Positions 53,486 through 60,973 of a DNA stretch of 64,000 bases are shown here, one piece after another. The stretch's first letter is position 1. Every line of letters starts with the position of its first letter. Position numbers and translations under genes: made by a program. The stretch lies in assembly GCA_023389105.1 (NCBI GenBank), contig JAEWEY010000011.1:62001-126000 (forward strand). Direction: 5' to 3'. Source of the DNA: Pseudomonadota bacterium. Lineage in GTDB: Bacteria > Pseudomonadota > Alphaproteobacteria > Sphingomonadales > Sphingomonadaceae. The notes beneath the pieces are model-generated. The model was not told where the DNA came from and made no database searches. It worked only from the letters and a program-made list of their open reading frames with translations.

Positions 53486-53517
53486 CCGGCTCGGGCTAGC
53501 GCCCGGGCCGGTTTTTC
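53486..53517 (+). terminator. Rho-independent terminator after the outer-membrane barrel gene
   Basis: CCGGCTCGGGC pairs with GCCCGGGCCGG (one wobble) across four bases, followed by five T. It lies between convergent genes. Confidence 0.8.
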
Positions 53518-53530
53518 ATTGTGTGAACGC

Positions 53531-54838
53531 TTATCGAGCGACGTTGCCCGGAGCGGCAGAGGCCCAGCGGGGGGCGGCCTTATCCCAGCCGTAGAAGTCG
53601 TCGGTGTAGACGAGCTTTCCGTCGGTCACCTGCGCGGTGAAGTAAGTCAGGACGACCGGTACGCCTTGCGGAAGCTGCGAGCGCAGTTCCGGCTCGTTGG
53701 ACGGCGCGACCGGATCCTGGCCGATCAGCCAGCGACCGAGGCGGCGGGCATCTTCAAGCCGCACGCAACCATTGCTCAGGTTACGCCTCGCCTTGGCGAA
53801 GAGATCCTTGCCCGGGCTGTCGTGGAGGTAGATCCCTTCGGGGTTGGGAAAAGGAAATTTGAGCTTCCCCATCGAATTGAGCGGACCGGGATCCTGTCGC
53901 ACGAATAAATGGGACGTGCCGGCCGCGGCGCCCTTCCAATCCACGGTCGCGGCATCGAGAACGGTCGGGTTCTCGCTCCACTGATCGATCACGCGGTAGC
54001 CGTGCGACTTCAAATAGCCCGCGCCTTGCTTGAGGTACGTCGGCGCGATCGTCTTTCGCACCAAATGGTCGGGCGCATGCCAGTAGGGGTTGTAGGTGAC
54101 ATAATACATCATGCTGGCGATCAGCGGCGTCGGGAGCTCGTTGGTCCCAACGATGACCTTCATTCGGTCCACCGGCTGCCCGTTTTCGAACATCGTCAGC
54201 ATCTGCGAACCCGAATCCACCAGCACGAAGCGACCGCGTGCGGGGATTGAGCGCGCTCGGTCGAGGTTAGCGAGCAAGCGCGGATCGGGAGTGAGGTTGC
54301 CACTGCTTTGCGCAGCCGCCCAGCCGGCATCGCGGAGTTGCTGGTAGATTGGGTTCAGGTTCGACGTTGTCGTCAAGTACTGACTTAGCGACGGCGCCGC
54401 TGCCGCAGTCAGCAAGATCTCATCGGTCTGCACGCCCTGCGGGCGCAGGACAGGATAAGCGTAGATCATGCCATCCGTTGGCCGCTTCAGCGCTTGCACA
54501 TAGCGGACCCACGCGGTGGACAACGTCTGCTCGGCGGTCGCCAGCGCGGCCGGATTTGCGGACGCAGCCGAGACCGCTGCCTGAACTTGCACGGCAAGCT
54601 GAGGACCTTCGGCGAACCCGTCGAAGGGCGCACGCTGGAGGATCGCAACAAGCTGCGCGGGCGCAGGGTCCTGGGCGCCGGCGCGAAACCAGATTGGCTT
54701 GAAATGATATCGGGCGTACGCCGCGCTGACGTCGGGCCCGACAGCCGGCGTAGCATTTAGTTGAGCGGACACGGGGCTGGAGGCCAGAGCAAGGCCGCCA
54801 AGACCGGCCAGCAAAATCGCCTTCAATTTCCGTTGCAC
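53531..54838 (-). CDS. L,D-transpeptidase, YcbB-like (paralogue 3)
   Basis: This 435-residue exported enzyme is the third member of the family in the window. GTG at 54838 is the start because GAGGGGAG lies five bases upstream and it opens a signal peptide (KLKAILLAGLGGLALASSPV, then SA). The scaffold domain (about 25-205) and the YkuD domain share the layout of the other two; the catalytic segment is IYLHDSPGKDLF followed by LSNGCVRLEDARRLGRWLIG with Cys near 358. It is convergent with the outer-membrane barrel gene. Since L,D-transpeptidases of several alphaproteobacteria attach barrels to peptidoglycan, a functional link is possible but not shown. Confidence 0.88.
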   Translation of the reverse strand: MQRKLKAILLAGLGGLALASSPVSAQLNATPAVGPDVSAAYARYHFKPIWFRAGAQDPAPAQLVAILQRAPFDGFAEGPQLAVQVQAAVSAASANPAALATAEQTLSTAWVRYVQALKRPTDGMIYAYPVLRPQGVQTDEILLTAAAAPSLSQYLTTTSNLNPIYQQLRDAGWAAAQSSGNLTPDPRLLANLDRARSIPARGRFVLVDSGSQMLTMFENGQPVDRMKVIVGTNELPTPLIASMMYYVTYNPYWHAPDHLVRKTIAPTYLKQGAGYLKSHGYRVIDQWSENPTVLDAATVDWKGAAAGTSHLFVRQDPGPLNSMGKLKFPFPNPEGIYLHDSPGKDLFAKARRNLSNGCVRLEDARRLGRWLIGQDPVAPSNEPELRSQLPQGVPVVLTYFTAQVTDGKLVYTDDFYGWDKAAPRWASAAPGNVAR

Positions 54839-54984
54839 TGCCGCTCCCCTCAAAATTTGCCCAAAGTCTAGCGCACCTTATCCGATAGCCAAGCTGCATC
54901 GGCGATGAATCGTTTGGCCTCCATCTTGAACGTGGGCCCGCCGGCGCATAGGCCGAGCCAAAACCTGCAGCAGGATAGAGCACG

Positions 54985-55764
54985 ATGGATATTAAGGGCG
55001 TGGCGGCGGTCGTCACCGGTGGCGCTTCAGGGCTTGGCGAAGCGACGGCGCGCGAATTGGCGCGGCGCGGCGCCAAGGTGGCCGTCTTCGATCGCGACAC
55101 CCTGCGCGGTGAGCAGGTCGCCGCGGATATTGGCGGAGTCTTCTGCGAGGTCGACGTAACATCGGACGAGAAGGTTAAGGCTGCTTTCGAAAAAGCTCGG
55201 GCGGCGCACGGCCAGGAGCGGATCCTCGTCAATTGTGCCGGCGTCGCCAACGCAGCGAAGACGGTTTCACGCGACAAGGAAACCAAAGCTGCCAAGGCTT
55301 ACCCGATCCAACAGTTCGAACTGGCCATCCAGATCAACCTGATCGGCAGCTTCCGATGTCTGGCCACGAGCGCCTTCGGCATGGTTGACCTAGAGCCGCT
55401 CGCCGACGGCGAGAAGGGCGTGATCATCAACACTGCGTCGGTCGCCGCGGAAGACGGGCAGATCGGCCAGGCCGCCTATTCGGCGTCCAAGGGTGGCGTA
55501 CTGGCGATGGCCCTGCCGATTGCCCGCGACCTGATGAACGAAGGCGTGCGCGTGAACACTATCCTGCCTGGCGTGTTCAAAACGCCGATGGTCGCGATGA
55601 TGCCGCCGAACGTGCAGGACGCGCTCGGCGCGCAGGTGCCGTTCCCCAAGCGGCTGGGACAGCCCGACGAATATGCGCGGCTGGCCTGCTTCATGATCGA
55701 GAACGTTTACATGAATGCCGAGGCGGTACGGCTCGACGGCGGCATTCGGATGGCGCCGCGCTAG
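54985..55764 (+). CDS. SDR, 3-hydroxyacyl-CoA dehydrogenase type II-like
   Basis: This 259-residue short-chain dehydrogenase resembles HSD17B10/HADH2, which oxidises 3-hydroxyacyl-CoA or 2-methyl-3-hydroxybutyryl-CoA with NAD+. Motifs are TGGASGLGEATAREL (Gly-rich loop), an Asp after strand 2 (AVFDRD, favouring NAD), VNCAGVANAAKT, IINTASVAAEDGQ with the catalytic Ser, and YSASKGGVLAM with Tyr-x3-Lys. The late FKTPMVAMMPPNVQ-EPFPKRLG-like region (VPFPKRLGQPDEYARL) is typical of this subgroup. It is one base upstream of a CysQ-type gene on the same strand. Confidence 0.88.
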   Translation: MDIKGVAAVVTGGASGLGEATARELARRGAKVAVFDRDTLRGEQVAADIGGVFCEVDVTSDEKVKAAFEKARAAHGQERILVNCAGVANAAKTVSRDKETKAAKAYPIQQFELAIQINLIGSFRCLATSAFGMVDLEPLADGEKGVIINTASVAAEDGQIGQAAYSASKGGVLAMALPIARDLMNEGVRVNTILPGVFKTPMVAMMPPNVQDALGAQVPFPKRLGQPDEYARLACFMIENVYMNAEAVRLDGGIRMAPR

Positions 55765-55765
55765 A

Positions 55766-56590
55766 ATGGATCGGGCGCGTCTCGTCGAGGAATTGGCCGA
55801 GGCGGCGCGCGAGGCCGGAGAGGCGATCCAGCAGATCGTCCGGCGCGGATTCGATATTGAGACTAAGGCTGATCGTTCGCCGGTTACTGAGGCCGACCGC
55901 GCGGCCGAGCTAATCATTCTTGCGGCACTAGCGCGCGCAGCGCCGGGCGTGCCTGTGATCGCGGAAGAAGAAGTTGCCGCGGGGCGGATACCGACACACG
56001 GCGATACGTACTTCCTGGTCGATCCTCTCGACGGCACGAAAGAGTTCGTTCGCGGTGGGACGGATTACACGGTCAACATCGGGCTTATCGAACATCGGCA
56101 GCCGACGGCGGGCGTCGTCTACACGCCTGCTACCCGCCGATTGCACGCTGGTGTCGTGGGCACAGGTGCTTGGCTTGAGGCCGACGGAAAGCGAGGGGAA
56201 ATCCGCACGCGGTCGAAAAGCGAATTGCTAACGGCCGTCGCGTCCAAGTCCCACCTTAACCAAGCGACGATCGACTATTTGGAACAGGCGGCTGGTAGTT
56301 GCGGCTATGCAGCCGTCGGGTCATCGCTCAAATTCTGCATCGTAGCCGAGGGCGAAGCGGACATTTACCCGCGCGCGTCCCCGACCAGCGAATGGGACAC
56401 TGCGGCCGGGCACGCCGTACTGCTGGCTGCCGGCGGGCTGGTCGATGGGCCCGACGGTGATTCACTTCAATATGGCAAAGCGGCTTTTCTGAATCGTGCC
56501 TTTGTGGCGACCTCGGGATGGAAGCCGCCGCGGTTGGCGCCGTATCTCGAACCGTTCGCGGGCGGCGGTGATCTACCCGAGGGCGTCTGA
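55766..56590 (+). CDS. cysQ: 3'(2'),5'-bisphosphate nucleotidase CysQ (inositol monophosphatase family)
   Basis: CysQ removes the 3'-phosphate of PAP/PAPS, relieving toxicity during sulfate assimilation. The 274-residue Mg/Li-sensitive phosphatase shows the metal motifs SPVTEADRAAE, IAEEEV, LVDPLDGTKEFVRGG (DPLDGT) and PTSEWDTAAGHAVLLAAGG (WD). The TKEFVRG variant and ASKSHLN favour CysQ over inositol monophosphatase. It begins one base after the SDR stop, so the two are co-transcribed. PAP would arise from sulfotransferase or acyl-carrier-protein reactions; no sulfate genes adjoin apart from cysK 31 kb away. Confidence 0.9.
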   Translation: MDRARLVEELAEAAREAGEAIQQIVRRGFDIETKADRSPVTEADRAAELIILAALARAAPGVPVIAEEEVAAGRIPTHGDTYFLVDPLDGTKEFVRGGTDYTVNIGLIEHRQPTAGVVYTPATRRLHAGVVGTGAWLEADGKRGEIRTRSKSELLTAVASKSHLNQATIDYLEQAAGSCGYAAVGSSLKFCIVAEGEADIYPRASPTSEWDTAAGHAVLLAAGGLVDGPDGDSLQYGKAAFLNRAFVATSGWKPPRLAPYLEPFAGGGDLPEGV

Positions 56591-56609
56591 ACCTAACAAA
56601 CTTGCTCCA

Positions 56610-56834
56610 TTATGGATGTAATCTTCGTCCGGTGATCGAGCGGCTAAGTCGCAGTGAGCGAACTTCGAACCGGGCTGCCTCGATTCTTTGATAAAGTTCG
56701 CTCGCGAGCTGACGGTCAACGAGCCGCGCTTCCAAGCCGACGAGCGTATCCCGGGCCGCATCAAGCGCTTCAGAAATCTCCGCGAGCCAACGAGCGTTTT
56801 CCGCCGCTGGACGTTCGATCGGTACGCTGCACAT
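56610..56834 (-). CDS. Possible 74-aa hypothetical protein (395-bp gap)
   Basis: In the gap between cysQ and the next plus-strand gene, one minus-strand frame has protein-like content: RWLAEISEALDAARDTLVGL, ARLVDRQLASELYQRIEAAR and VRSLRLSRSITG form two amphipathic, Leu/Ala/Glu-rich helices that could make a small coiled coil. There is no convincing ribosome-binding site before the ATG, and no family is recognised. The rest of the gap (56835-56985) contains the promoter region of the winged-helix gene, including a near-consensus DnaA-like word TTATCCACG, and nothing else I can name. Confidence 0.35.
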   Translation of the reverse strand: MCSVPIERPAAENARWLAEISEALDAARDTLVGLEARLVDRQLASELYQRIEAARFEVRSLRLSRSITGRRLHP

Positions 56835-56985
56835 TTGATTTCAGAGCCCCCTCGAGCGCTGTAAAACAAGATATGCGAACTTCCATGTGGATAGGTCCAT
56901 TTCGGACTCAAAACCGACTAACTTCCATCCGAAATGCCGGTTATCCACGTCTTGCTCGGACCCGCTCGCCACTCAGGGGGCATCT

Positions 56986-57909
56986 ATGGACGCGTATTCG
57001 AGCAGCTCAGACGATTTCAATTATTCTGGTGGGTCAGCCCCCGTCTTAATCGCTGCGAGCAGCGGTCGGGCAATGCGCGAAGCAGAGTCGATCATGGACG
57101 CCAGCGGACTGCGAGTCGGCGCTCGGCTTCCTGTTGAAGAAGCGCTCGCACGCATCAGATGCCAGCCGACCACCGCTGCTGTCTGGCTTGAACTGGATCG
57201 CGATTGCGGAGAGCCGATGGATGCGCTTCTCAAGCAAGTCGATCACGATGTGTCGCGGGGCTTCTACGCAGCAATCGTCTCCACTTCATCCGAGGTACTC
57301 GACGCCGTCAGCGCGAAGATTGGCGATAGCGCTGTTGAACTTATTGTGGACGCCAATGAGGTGGAACGGACGACTGCGCTGTCTTTGGCGTTAGCGCAAC
57401 GCGGGCGCACGTCTCGGTACAGCGATATCGGGTCGGATCGTAATGCCGAGCGCTTGAGGCAATTGAGTGAGGAAGTCAGCCGGATCGCGAGTACGCTCGC
57501 GCGTCTGTCCGTCGGACCAGATACGACGCGTCCTCTCGTACAACCCATGCCCGCTGGGGACATGCCGGCAGTTTCAATTGAGACGGTACGGCAAGTTATC
57601 CGGGCGCGCCGACTTCGGAGTCGCTTTTTCTCTGAAGATCTCTTCGCGGATCCTGCTTGGGATATGCTTCTTGATCTGTTGCAGGCGGAGATCGCTCAAT
57701 TGCGCGTACCCGTGTCCAGCCTGTGCATTGCCGCGTCCGTGCCTGCGACGACTGCGCTTCGCTGGTTGAAGACGCTCGTCGACCAGGGATTGTTCGTGCG
57801 GCGCCCCGACCCTCATGACGGCCGACGGGTCTATGTCGAGCTAGCGTCCGACGCGAGCCACGCAATGAAGCGCTACTTTGCGGAGGTTGGACCGGTCGCG
57901 GCAATTTGA
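56986..57909 (+). CDS. MarR-like winged-helix protein with N-terminal receiver-like domain
   Basis: In this 307-residue protein, residues 20-150 look like a degenerate response-regulator or ligand domain (VLIAASSGRAMREAESIMDASGL split by polar residues, TAAVWLELDRDCGEPMDALL, YAAIVSTSSEVLDAVSAKI) without the phospho-acceptor pattern of true receivers. Residues 205-300 form a winged helix of the MarR type: WDMLLDLLQAEIAQLRVPVS, TTALRWLKTLVDQGLFVRRPDPHDGRRVYVEL split by strands, the wing being PDPHDGRRVYVEL. AGGGGG sits seven bases before ATG 56986. It is probably a DNA-binding regulator, with unknown targets. It precedes a tRNA gene and has no partner gene. Confidence 0.82.
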   Translation: MDAYSSSSDDFNYSGGSAPVLIAASSGRAMREAESIMDASGLRVGARLPVEEALARIRCQPTTAAVWLELDRDCGEPMDALLKQVDHDVSRGFYAAIVSTSSEVLDAVSAKIGDSAVELIVDANEVERTTALSLALAQRGRTSRYSDIGSDRNAERLRQLSEEVSRIASTLARLSVGPDTTRPLVQPMPAGDMPAVSIETVRQVIRARRLRSRFFSEDLFADPAWDMLLDLLQAEIAQLRVPVSSLCIAASVPATTALRWLKTLVDQGLFVRRPDPHDGRRVYVELASDASHAMKRYFAEVGPVAAI

Positions 57910-57952
57910 GCGGCTTGCGGCCCGGCGGCCCGCATGGCAGGGCGGCCCACGC

Positions 57953-58028
57953 GGGCGGTTAGCTCAGTTGGTAGAGCATCTCGTTTACACCGAGAGGGTC
58001 GGCGGTTCGAGCCCGTCACCGCCCACCA
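57953..58028 (+). tRNA. tRNA-Val (anticodon TAC)
   Basis: A complete 76-nt cloverleaf including the encoded CCA: acceptor GGGCGGT/ACCGCCC, D-arm GCTCAGTTGGTAGAGC, anticodon stem TCTCG/CGAGA with loop TTTACAC (anticodon TAC at 57986-57988), T-arm with GGTTCGAGCC, discriminator A. It reads valine codons of the GTN box. No integrase or attachment-site repeat is evident next to it. Confidence 0.97.
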
Positions 58029-58040
58029 ATCCGATGGCGA

Positions 58041-58433
58041 TTAGCGGCGGCTTTTCGTGCGATTGAATGCAATCGCCTCGCGAACAAGGCTGGCGACCGC
58101 TTCTTCATAGATCTCATCGCCTTCCGCAAAATCGATGGCACGGCGCGTGCCGCCAGTCAGACTCGCGTTGAACAGTTTCGCCGGGTCATCAAGCGAGGCG
58201 CCGTTGGCGAAGGTCAGCTTGACCGCATTCTTGTAGACTTCGCCGGTGCAGATCATGCCGTCTAGTGACCAAACTGGAACGCCGGACGGATTGCTCGGCT
58301 TCCGCCATTTGATCTCTTCAACGATGTCGGGATCGGCGGATCGGATGGCGCTGCGTAGCTGACCCAGCATCGTTCCCCGCCAGCCGTCGATGCCAGCGAT
58401 CTTACGGTCAATCTCTTCCGATGCGTCCGTCAT
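58041..58433 (-). CDS. DUF1801 domain-containing protein
   Basis: This 130-residue small protein has the DUF1801 (YdhG-like) fold: IDGWRGTMLGQLRSAIRSADPDIVEEIKWRKPSNPSG interrupted as WRGTMLGQLRSAI and VEEIKWRKPS, then GMICTGEVYKNAVKLTF, GASLDDPAKLFNAS and TRRAIDFAEGDEI. The family has a PH-like fold with unresolved function, often annotated as iron-chaperone-like. It lies 13 bp downstream of the XRE regulator on the same strand, so probably in one transcript, and is convergent with the tRNA-Val gene. Confidence 0.9.
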   Translation of the reverse strand: MTDASEEIDRKIAGIDGWRGTMLGQLRSAIRSADPDIVEEIKWRKPSNPSGVPVWSLDGMICTGEVYKNAVKLTFANGASLDDPAKLFNASLTGGTRRAIDFAEGDEIYEEAVASLVREAIAFNRTKSRR

Positions 58434-58446
58434 GTCGCCATCCTGA

Positions 58447-59010
58447 TCAAAGGGTTCGAACCAGTTTCATCGCCACGGCTAGCCATGGGGGATTTGCCAC
58501 GACCTGCTGCCTGCCGCCCGCCTCCAGCGGCAGGATTTGAAGCTTGTCGGCGTCGCGGTTGATGAGGCGCCCGAAGAGGAACCGGCCGGCCGGTCGGGGG
58601 ACAAGCACGTCCCGATTCATCGCTTTCCGGTAATCGCCGGCTTCCAGCGTCTGGCACCACAATTCATCGCCAGCGCGATAGTCGCCTACGCTTCCGCCGA
58701 CCAGGACCGCAACCTGTCCTTCGTTCGCGCGCGGAGACACGACAATCGATTCCTTGCGGGGAGCCAGTGCGCCGCCAGCGCCGAGCACCGCCACGACCTT
58801 GAGCTCGGTCTTGTCGCCGCCCTCGACCAAGTCTTGTGCCTCGACACCTAACGCTGTCGCGATCCGGTTCAGCCAGCCGACCGATACCGTACGCGTGCCG
58901 GTTTCGAGGCGGCCGATTGTCTGCGCCGTCGTTGGCGGCGAACAGCGCGACGCCACGTCGTCCAGAGTCATTCCTCGGGCGCGGCGAACTTCACGAATAC
59001 GAGTAATCAT
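58447..59010 (-). CDS. XRE-family regulator with S24/LexA-like C-terminal region
   Basis: This 187-residue protein has an N-terminal Cro/CI helix-turn-helix (RIREVRRARGMTLDDVASRC, TAQTIGRLETGTRTVSVGWLNRIA split over helices 2-3) followed by a C-terminal domain (about 75-187) whose strands resemble S24 peptidase repressors (RAGDELWCQTLEAGDYRKAMNRDV broken as AGDELWCQT, RPAGRFLFGRLIN). I do not see a convincing Ser-Lys catalytic pair, so self-cleavage is doubtful. It is divergent from the DUF6456 gene, and two dyad sites lie in the shared promoter, consistent with autoregulation. The downstream DUF1801 gene is likely co-transcribed. Confidence 0.85.
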   Translation of the reverse strand: MITRIREVRRARGMTLDDVASRCSPPTTAQTIGRLETGTRTVSVGWLNRIATALGVEAQDLVEGGDKTELKVVAVLGAGGALAPRKESIVVSPRANEGQVAVLVGGSVGDYRAGDELWCQTLEAGDYRKAMNRDVLVPRPAGRFLFGRLINRDADKLQILPLEAGGRQQVVANPPWLAVAMKLVRTL

Positions 59011-59027
59011 CGGGCTTCAGTCCAGCT

Positions 59028-59058
59028 AACCAATTTGGTTTTCTGACTGTCCTACAGT
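59028..59058. promoter_or_regulatory. Two dyad operator candidates between the XRE and DUF6456 genes
   Basis: AACCAATTTGGTT (59028-59040) is a perfect 6-bp inverted repeat around one base, and ACTGTCCTACAGT (59046-59058) a perfect 5-bp inverted repeat around three bases. They lie 18 bp from the XRE start and 43 bp from the DUF6456 start, where a Cro/CI-type regulator would be expected to bind. Confidence 0.45.
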
Positions 59059-59100
59059 TTTGCCGATGTGGCAAGCGCTGTTCCTATCAAGGAGTAGGCC

Positions 59101-59592
59101 ATGCCCCAAAACCAAACACGCATACTGGAAGAACGTAAAGTCGACCGCGACGTGGTCAGTGACAGACGCGGTGACGCCTCCTTACGCTCGGTGACGATCA
59201 ACGTCACGGAATCACCGCTCGGGTGGCTGTTCGCGCGCAAGTTCATCACCCGGCGCGAATATGAAGCGGTAGAGCGGCTACGCGGTGACTGGGAGCGCGC
59301 CCAGCTATCGCAGCGGGTCACCATGTCCTTGGATGCTGCGCCTGTAACGCGGGGTCGCGGCTGGTTAGGTGCGCAGCCGGACCTCGGGGGCAGCCAGATC
59401 GACGCCAAGCGCCGGTTCGACAGCGCGATCGCGGCCGCCGGGCCGGGACTGACCGACATCCTCTGGCGAATCGTCTGCGCGGGGGAGGGAATGCGCGATG
59501 CCGAGACGGCGCTCGGCTGGCCGGCGCGGTCGGGCCGGCTAGTCCTGACTTTCGCACTCGACCGGGTGGCGGATCATTATGCGATCCGCTGA
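59101..59592 (+). CDS. DUF6456 domain-containing protein
   Basis: This 163-residue protein carries a DUF6456 domain over most of its length: ESPLGWLFARKFITRREYEAVERLRGDW broken by polar positions, then a variable linker, QIDAKRRFDSAIAAAGPGL, DILWRIVCAGEGMRDAETALGWPARSGR and ALDRVADHY. The pattern LGWPARSGRxVLxxALDRVAxHY is the family's hallmark and resembles a helix-turn-helix for DNA binding. Members are, to my knowledge, confined to Alphaproteobacteria and uncharacterised. It is divergent from the XRE regulator, which probably controls it. Confidence 0.88.
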   Translation: MPQNQTRILEERKVDRDVVSDRRGDASLRSVTINVTESPLGWLFARKFITRREYEAVERLRGDWERAQLSQRVTMSLDAAPVTRGRGWLGAQPDLGGSQIDAKRRFDSAIAAAGPGLTDILWRIVCAGEGMRDAETALGWPARSGRLVLTFALDRVADHYAIR

Positions 59593-59598
59593 GCAAGA

Positions 59599-59635
59599 AA
59601 AGCGCCGCGCCCCTGAGGAGGCGCGGCGTCGTTTT
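59599..59635. terminator. Bidirectional terminator between DUF6456 and the 59651 gene
   Basis: CGCCGCGCC (59603-59611) and GGCGCGGCG (59620-59628) form a perfect stem with an eight-base loop. TTTT lies beyond the right arm (59632-59635) and AAAA before the left arm (59599-59601), so it can serve both convergent genes. Confidence 0.8.
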
Positions 59636-59650
59636 CCAAGAAATACGCTC

Positions 59651-60184
59651 TTAGAACGAGCTACCCGAGCTGCCCGACCCACCGGTCTGGTCGTTGTCGG
59701 TATCGCTGTCGTCTTCGTCGAGGGCGCCCTGGCCCTGTTCGGCGAAGTCGCTGCCGCCGGTCGCATTGCCCGACGATCCGCCTTCCTGCAGATAGTCGCC
59801 GGAGCCCGTGCCCTGCGAACCGATGAAGTTTTCGTCGGACGAGCGCGACGAAGACCCTTCGACGTTGCCGTTGCCGCCGAACTGATCGGCGACCATGCTG
59901 TCGCCAGCGCCGCTTGACTGGGTCTGGCCGCCGGAGCTTTGACCGCCTGAACTCTGGCCGCCGAAATCAGCACCCTGGCTCATCGTGGTTCCCGAACCGG
60001 TTTCGCTGTCGTTTCCACCGATCGGCTGATTGCCCTGGCTCATATTCTGCTGCGAGCCGAGCCCGCCACTTTGCTGACCCTGTTGCTGACCAAATTCATT
60101 CTGCTGGCTTTGCTGGCCAGTCGTCTGCTGATCCTGACGGCCTTCGCTGCCGCCGAATTCCTGATCTTCCCGTTCTTCAGCCAT
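59651..60184 (-). CDS. Disordered Gly/Ser/Gln-rich protein
   Basis: This 177-residue protein has very low sequence complexity: an acidic opening (MAEEREDQEFGG), a Gln/Gly/Ser-rich body with repeats such as GGQSSGG and QQNEFGQQQGQQ, an acidic patch DEDDSDTDNDQ near the C-terminus and the ending GSSGSSF. There is no signal peptide, so it is cytoplasmic and intrinsically disordered. GGGAG lies eight bases before ATG 60184. Similar composition is seen in stress-related or phase-separating proteins, but no function is known. It is downstream of the ribosomal operon on the same strand but separated by a terminator. Confidence 0.7.
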   Translation of the reverse strand: MAEEREDQEFGGSEGRQDQQTTGQQSQQNEFGQQQGQQSGGLGSQQNMSQGNQPIGGNDSETGSGTTMSQGADFGGQSSGGQSSGGQTQSSGAGDSMVADQFGGNGNVEGSSSRSSDENFIGSQGTGSGDYLQEGGSSGNATGGSDFAEQGQGALDEDDSDTDNDQTGGSGSSGSSF

Positions 60185-60292
60185 TGTGAATACTCCCACA
60201 TGGCCCCCGCGTTGCTCTGCACGTTAAACAAGCGTTGGCGAGCAGACGTTCCTACGGCTGATAGGCCTATGCGACGAACCGCTTGGCGCACG

Positions 60293-60325
60293 AAAAAGGG
60301 CCGCCGATCCTGCGACCGGCGACCC
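60293..60325 (-). terminator. Rho-independent terminator of the rpsF-rpsR-rplI operon
   Basis: On the minus strand GGGTCGCCGGTC pairs with GATCGGCGGCCC (two mismatches) and is followed by five T. It begins 25 bases after the rplI stop codon. Confidence 0.75.
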
Positions 60326-60349
60326 TGATTTTCGTTACCGAAGAGGCGG

Positions 60350-60961
60350 TTAAGCCTGCTCGGAGTCGCCTTCGGCAGCAGCCGGAGCTTCGGCCGGCGC
60401 TTCCGCCGTCGCGCCCGGTTCTGCGTTCGGATCGTAAGCCTCGGTGAAGCCCGCGTCGTCGCGCTCGAACATCTGCGCCATGACGTCGACGCCCTGCGCC
60501 TGCAGCTCGGCTTCTTCCGGCGAGCGGGCGACGTTCACCTTGACGGTGACGGCCACTTCCGGGTGAAGCGCGATCTTCACGTCATACATGCCGATCGCCT
60601 TGATCGGACGATCCAGGACGACCTGGCTCTTCGTCACGTGCGCGCCTTCGGTCTCAAGCGCCTCGACGATGTCGCGAGCACTGACCGAACCGTAGAGCTG
60701 GCCGGTGTTCGACGCCTGGCGAATGAGCTGGACGGTCTTGCCGTCGACGCCCTTCGACGCCTTTTCGGCATCGCCGCGGCGATTGGCGTTCTCTTCCTCG
60801 ATGCGCGCCCGGTTGGCTTCGAAGACCTTGCGGTTGGCTTCGTTGGCGCGCAGCGCCTTCTTGTTGGGGAGAAGGAAGTTGCGAGCGAACCCGTCCTTGA
60901 CCTTCACCACATCGCCGATGGCGCCGAGCTTTTCGACACGCTCAAGCAGAATGACTTCCAT
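60350..60961 (-). CDS. rplI: 50S ribosomal protein bL9
   Basis: bL9 binds 23S rRNA at the base of the L1 stalk and reaches over to the neighbouring ribosome. The 203-residue protein has the N-terminal RNA-binding domain (MEVILLERVEKLGAIGDVVKVKDGFARNFLLP by segments), a long connecting helix (about 40-75), and the C-terminal domain (about 80-150) with LYGSVSARDIVEALE. An extra 50-residue acidic Ala/Glu/Pro tail (from about 152) makes it longer than the 149 residues of E. coli; such tails occur in other alphaproteobacteria. AAGGAG stands before the ATG. It is the last gene of the rpsF-rpsR-rplI operon. Confidence 0.97.
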   Translation of the reverse strand: MEVILLERVEKLGAIGDVVKVKDGFARNFLLPNKKALRANEANRKVFEANRARIEEENANRRGDAEKASKGVDGKTVQLIRQASNTGQLYGSVSARDIVEALETEGAHVTKSQVVLDRPIKAIGMYDVKIALHPEVAVTVKVNVARSPEEAELQAQGVDVMAQMFERDDAGFTEAYDPNAEPGATAEAPAEAPAAAEGDSEQA

Positions 60962-60973
60962 TGTGAGCGCTCC

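Noticed and set aside
57953..58028. tRNA-Val as an integration site with an adjacent genomic island.
   Set aside because: No integrase, no direct repeat of the tRNA 3' end in the window, and the neighbouring XRE gene is not phage-like beyond its HTH.
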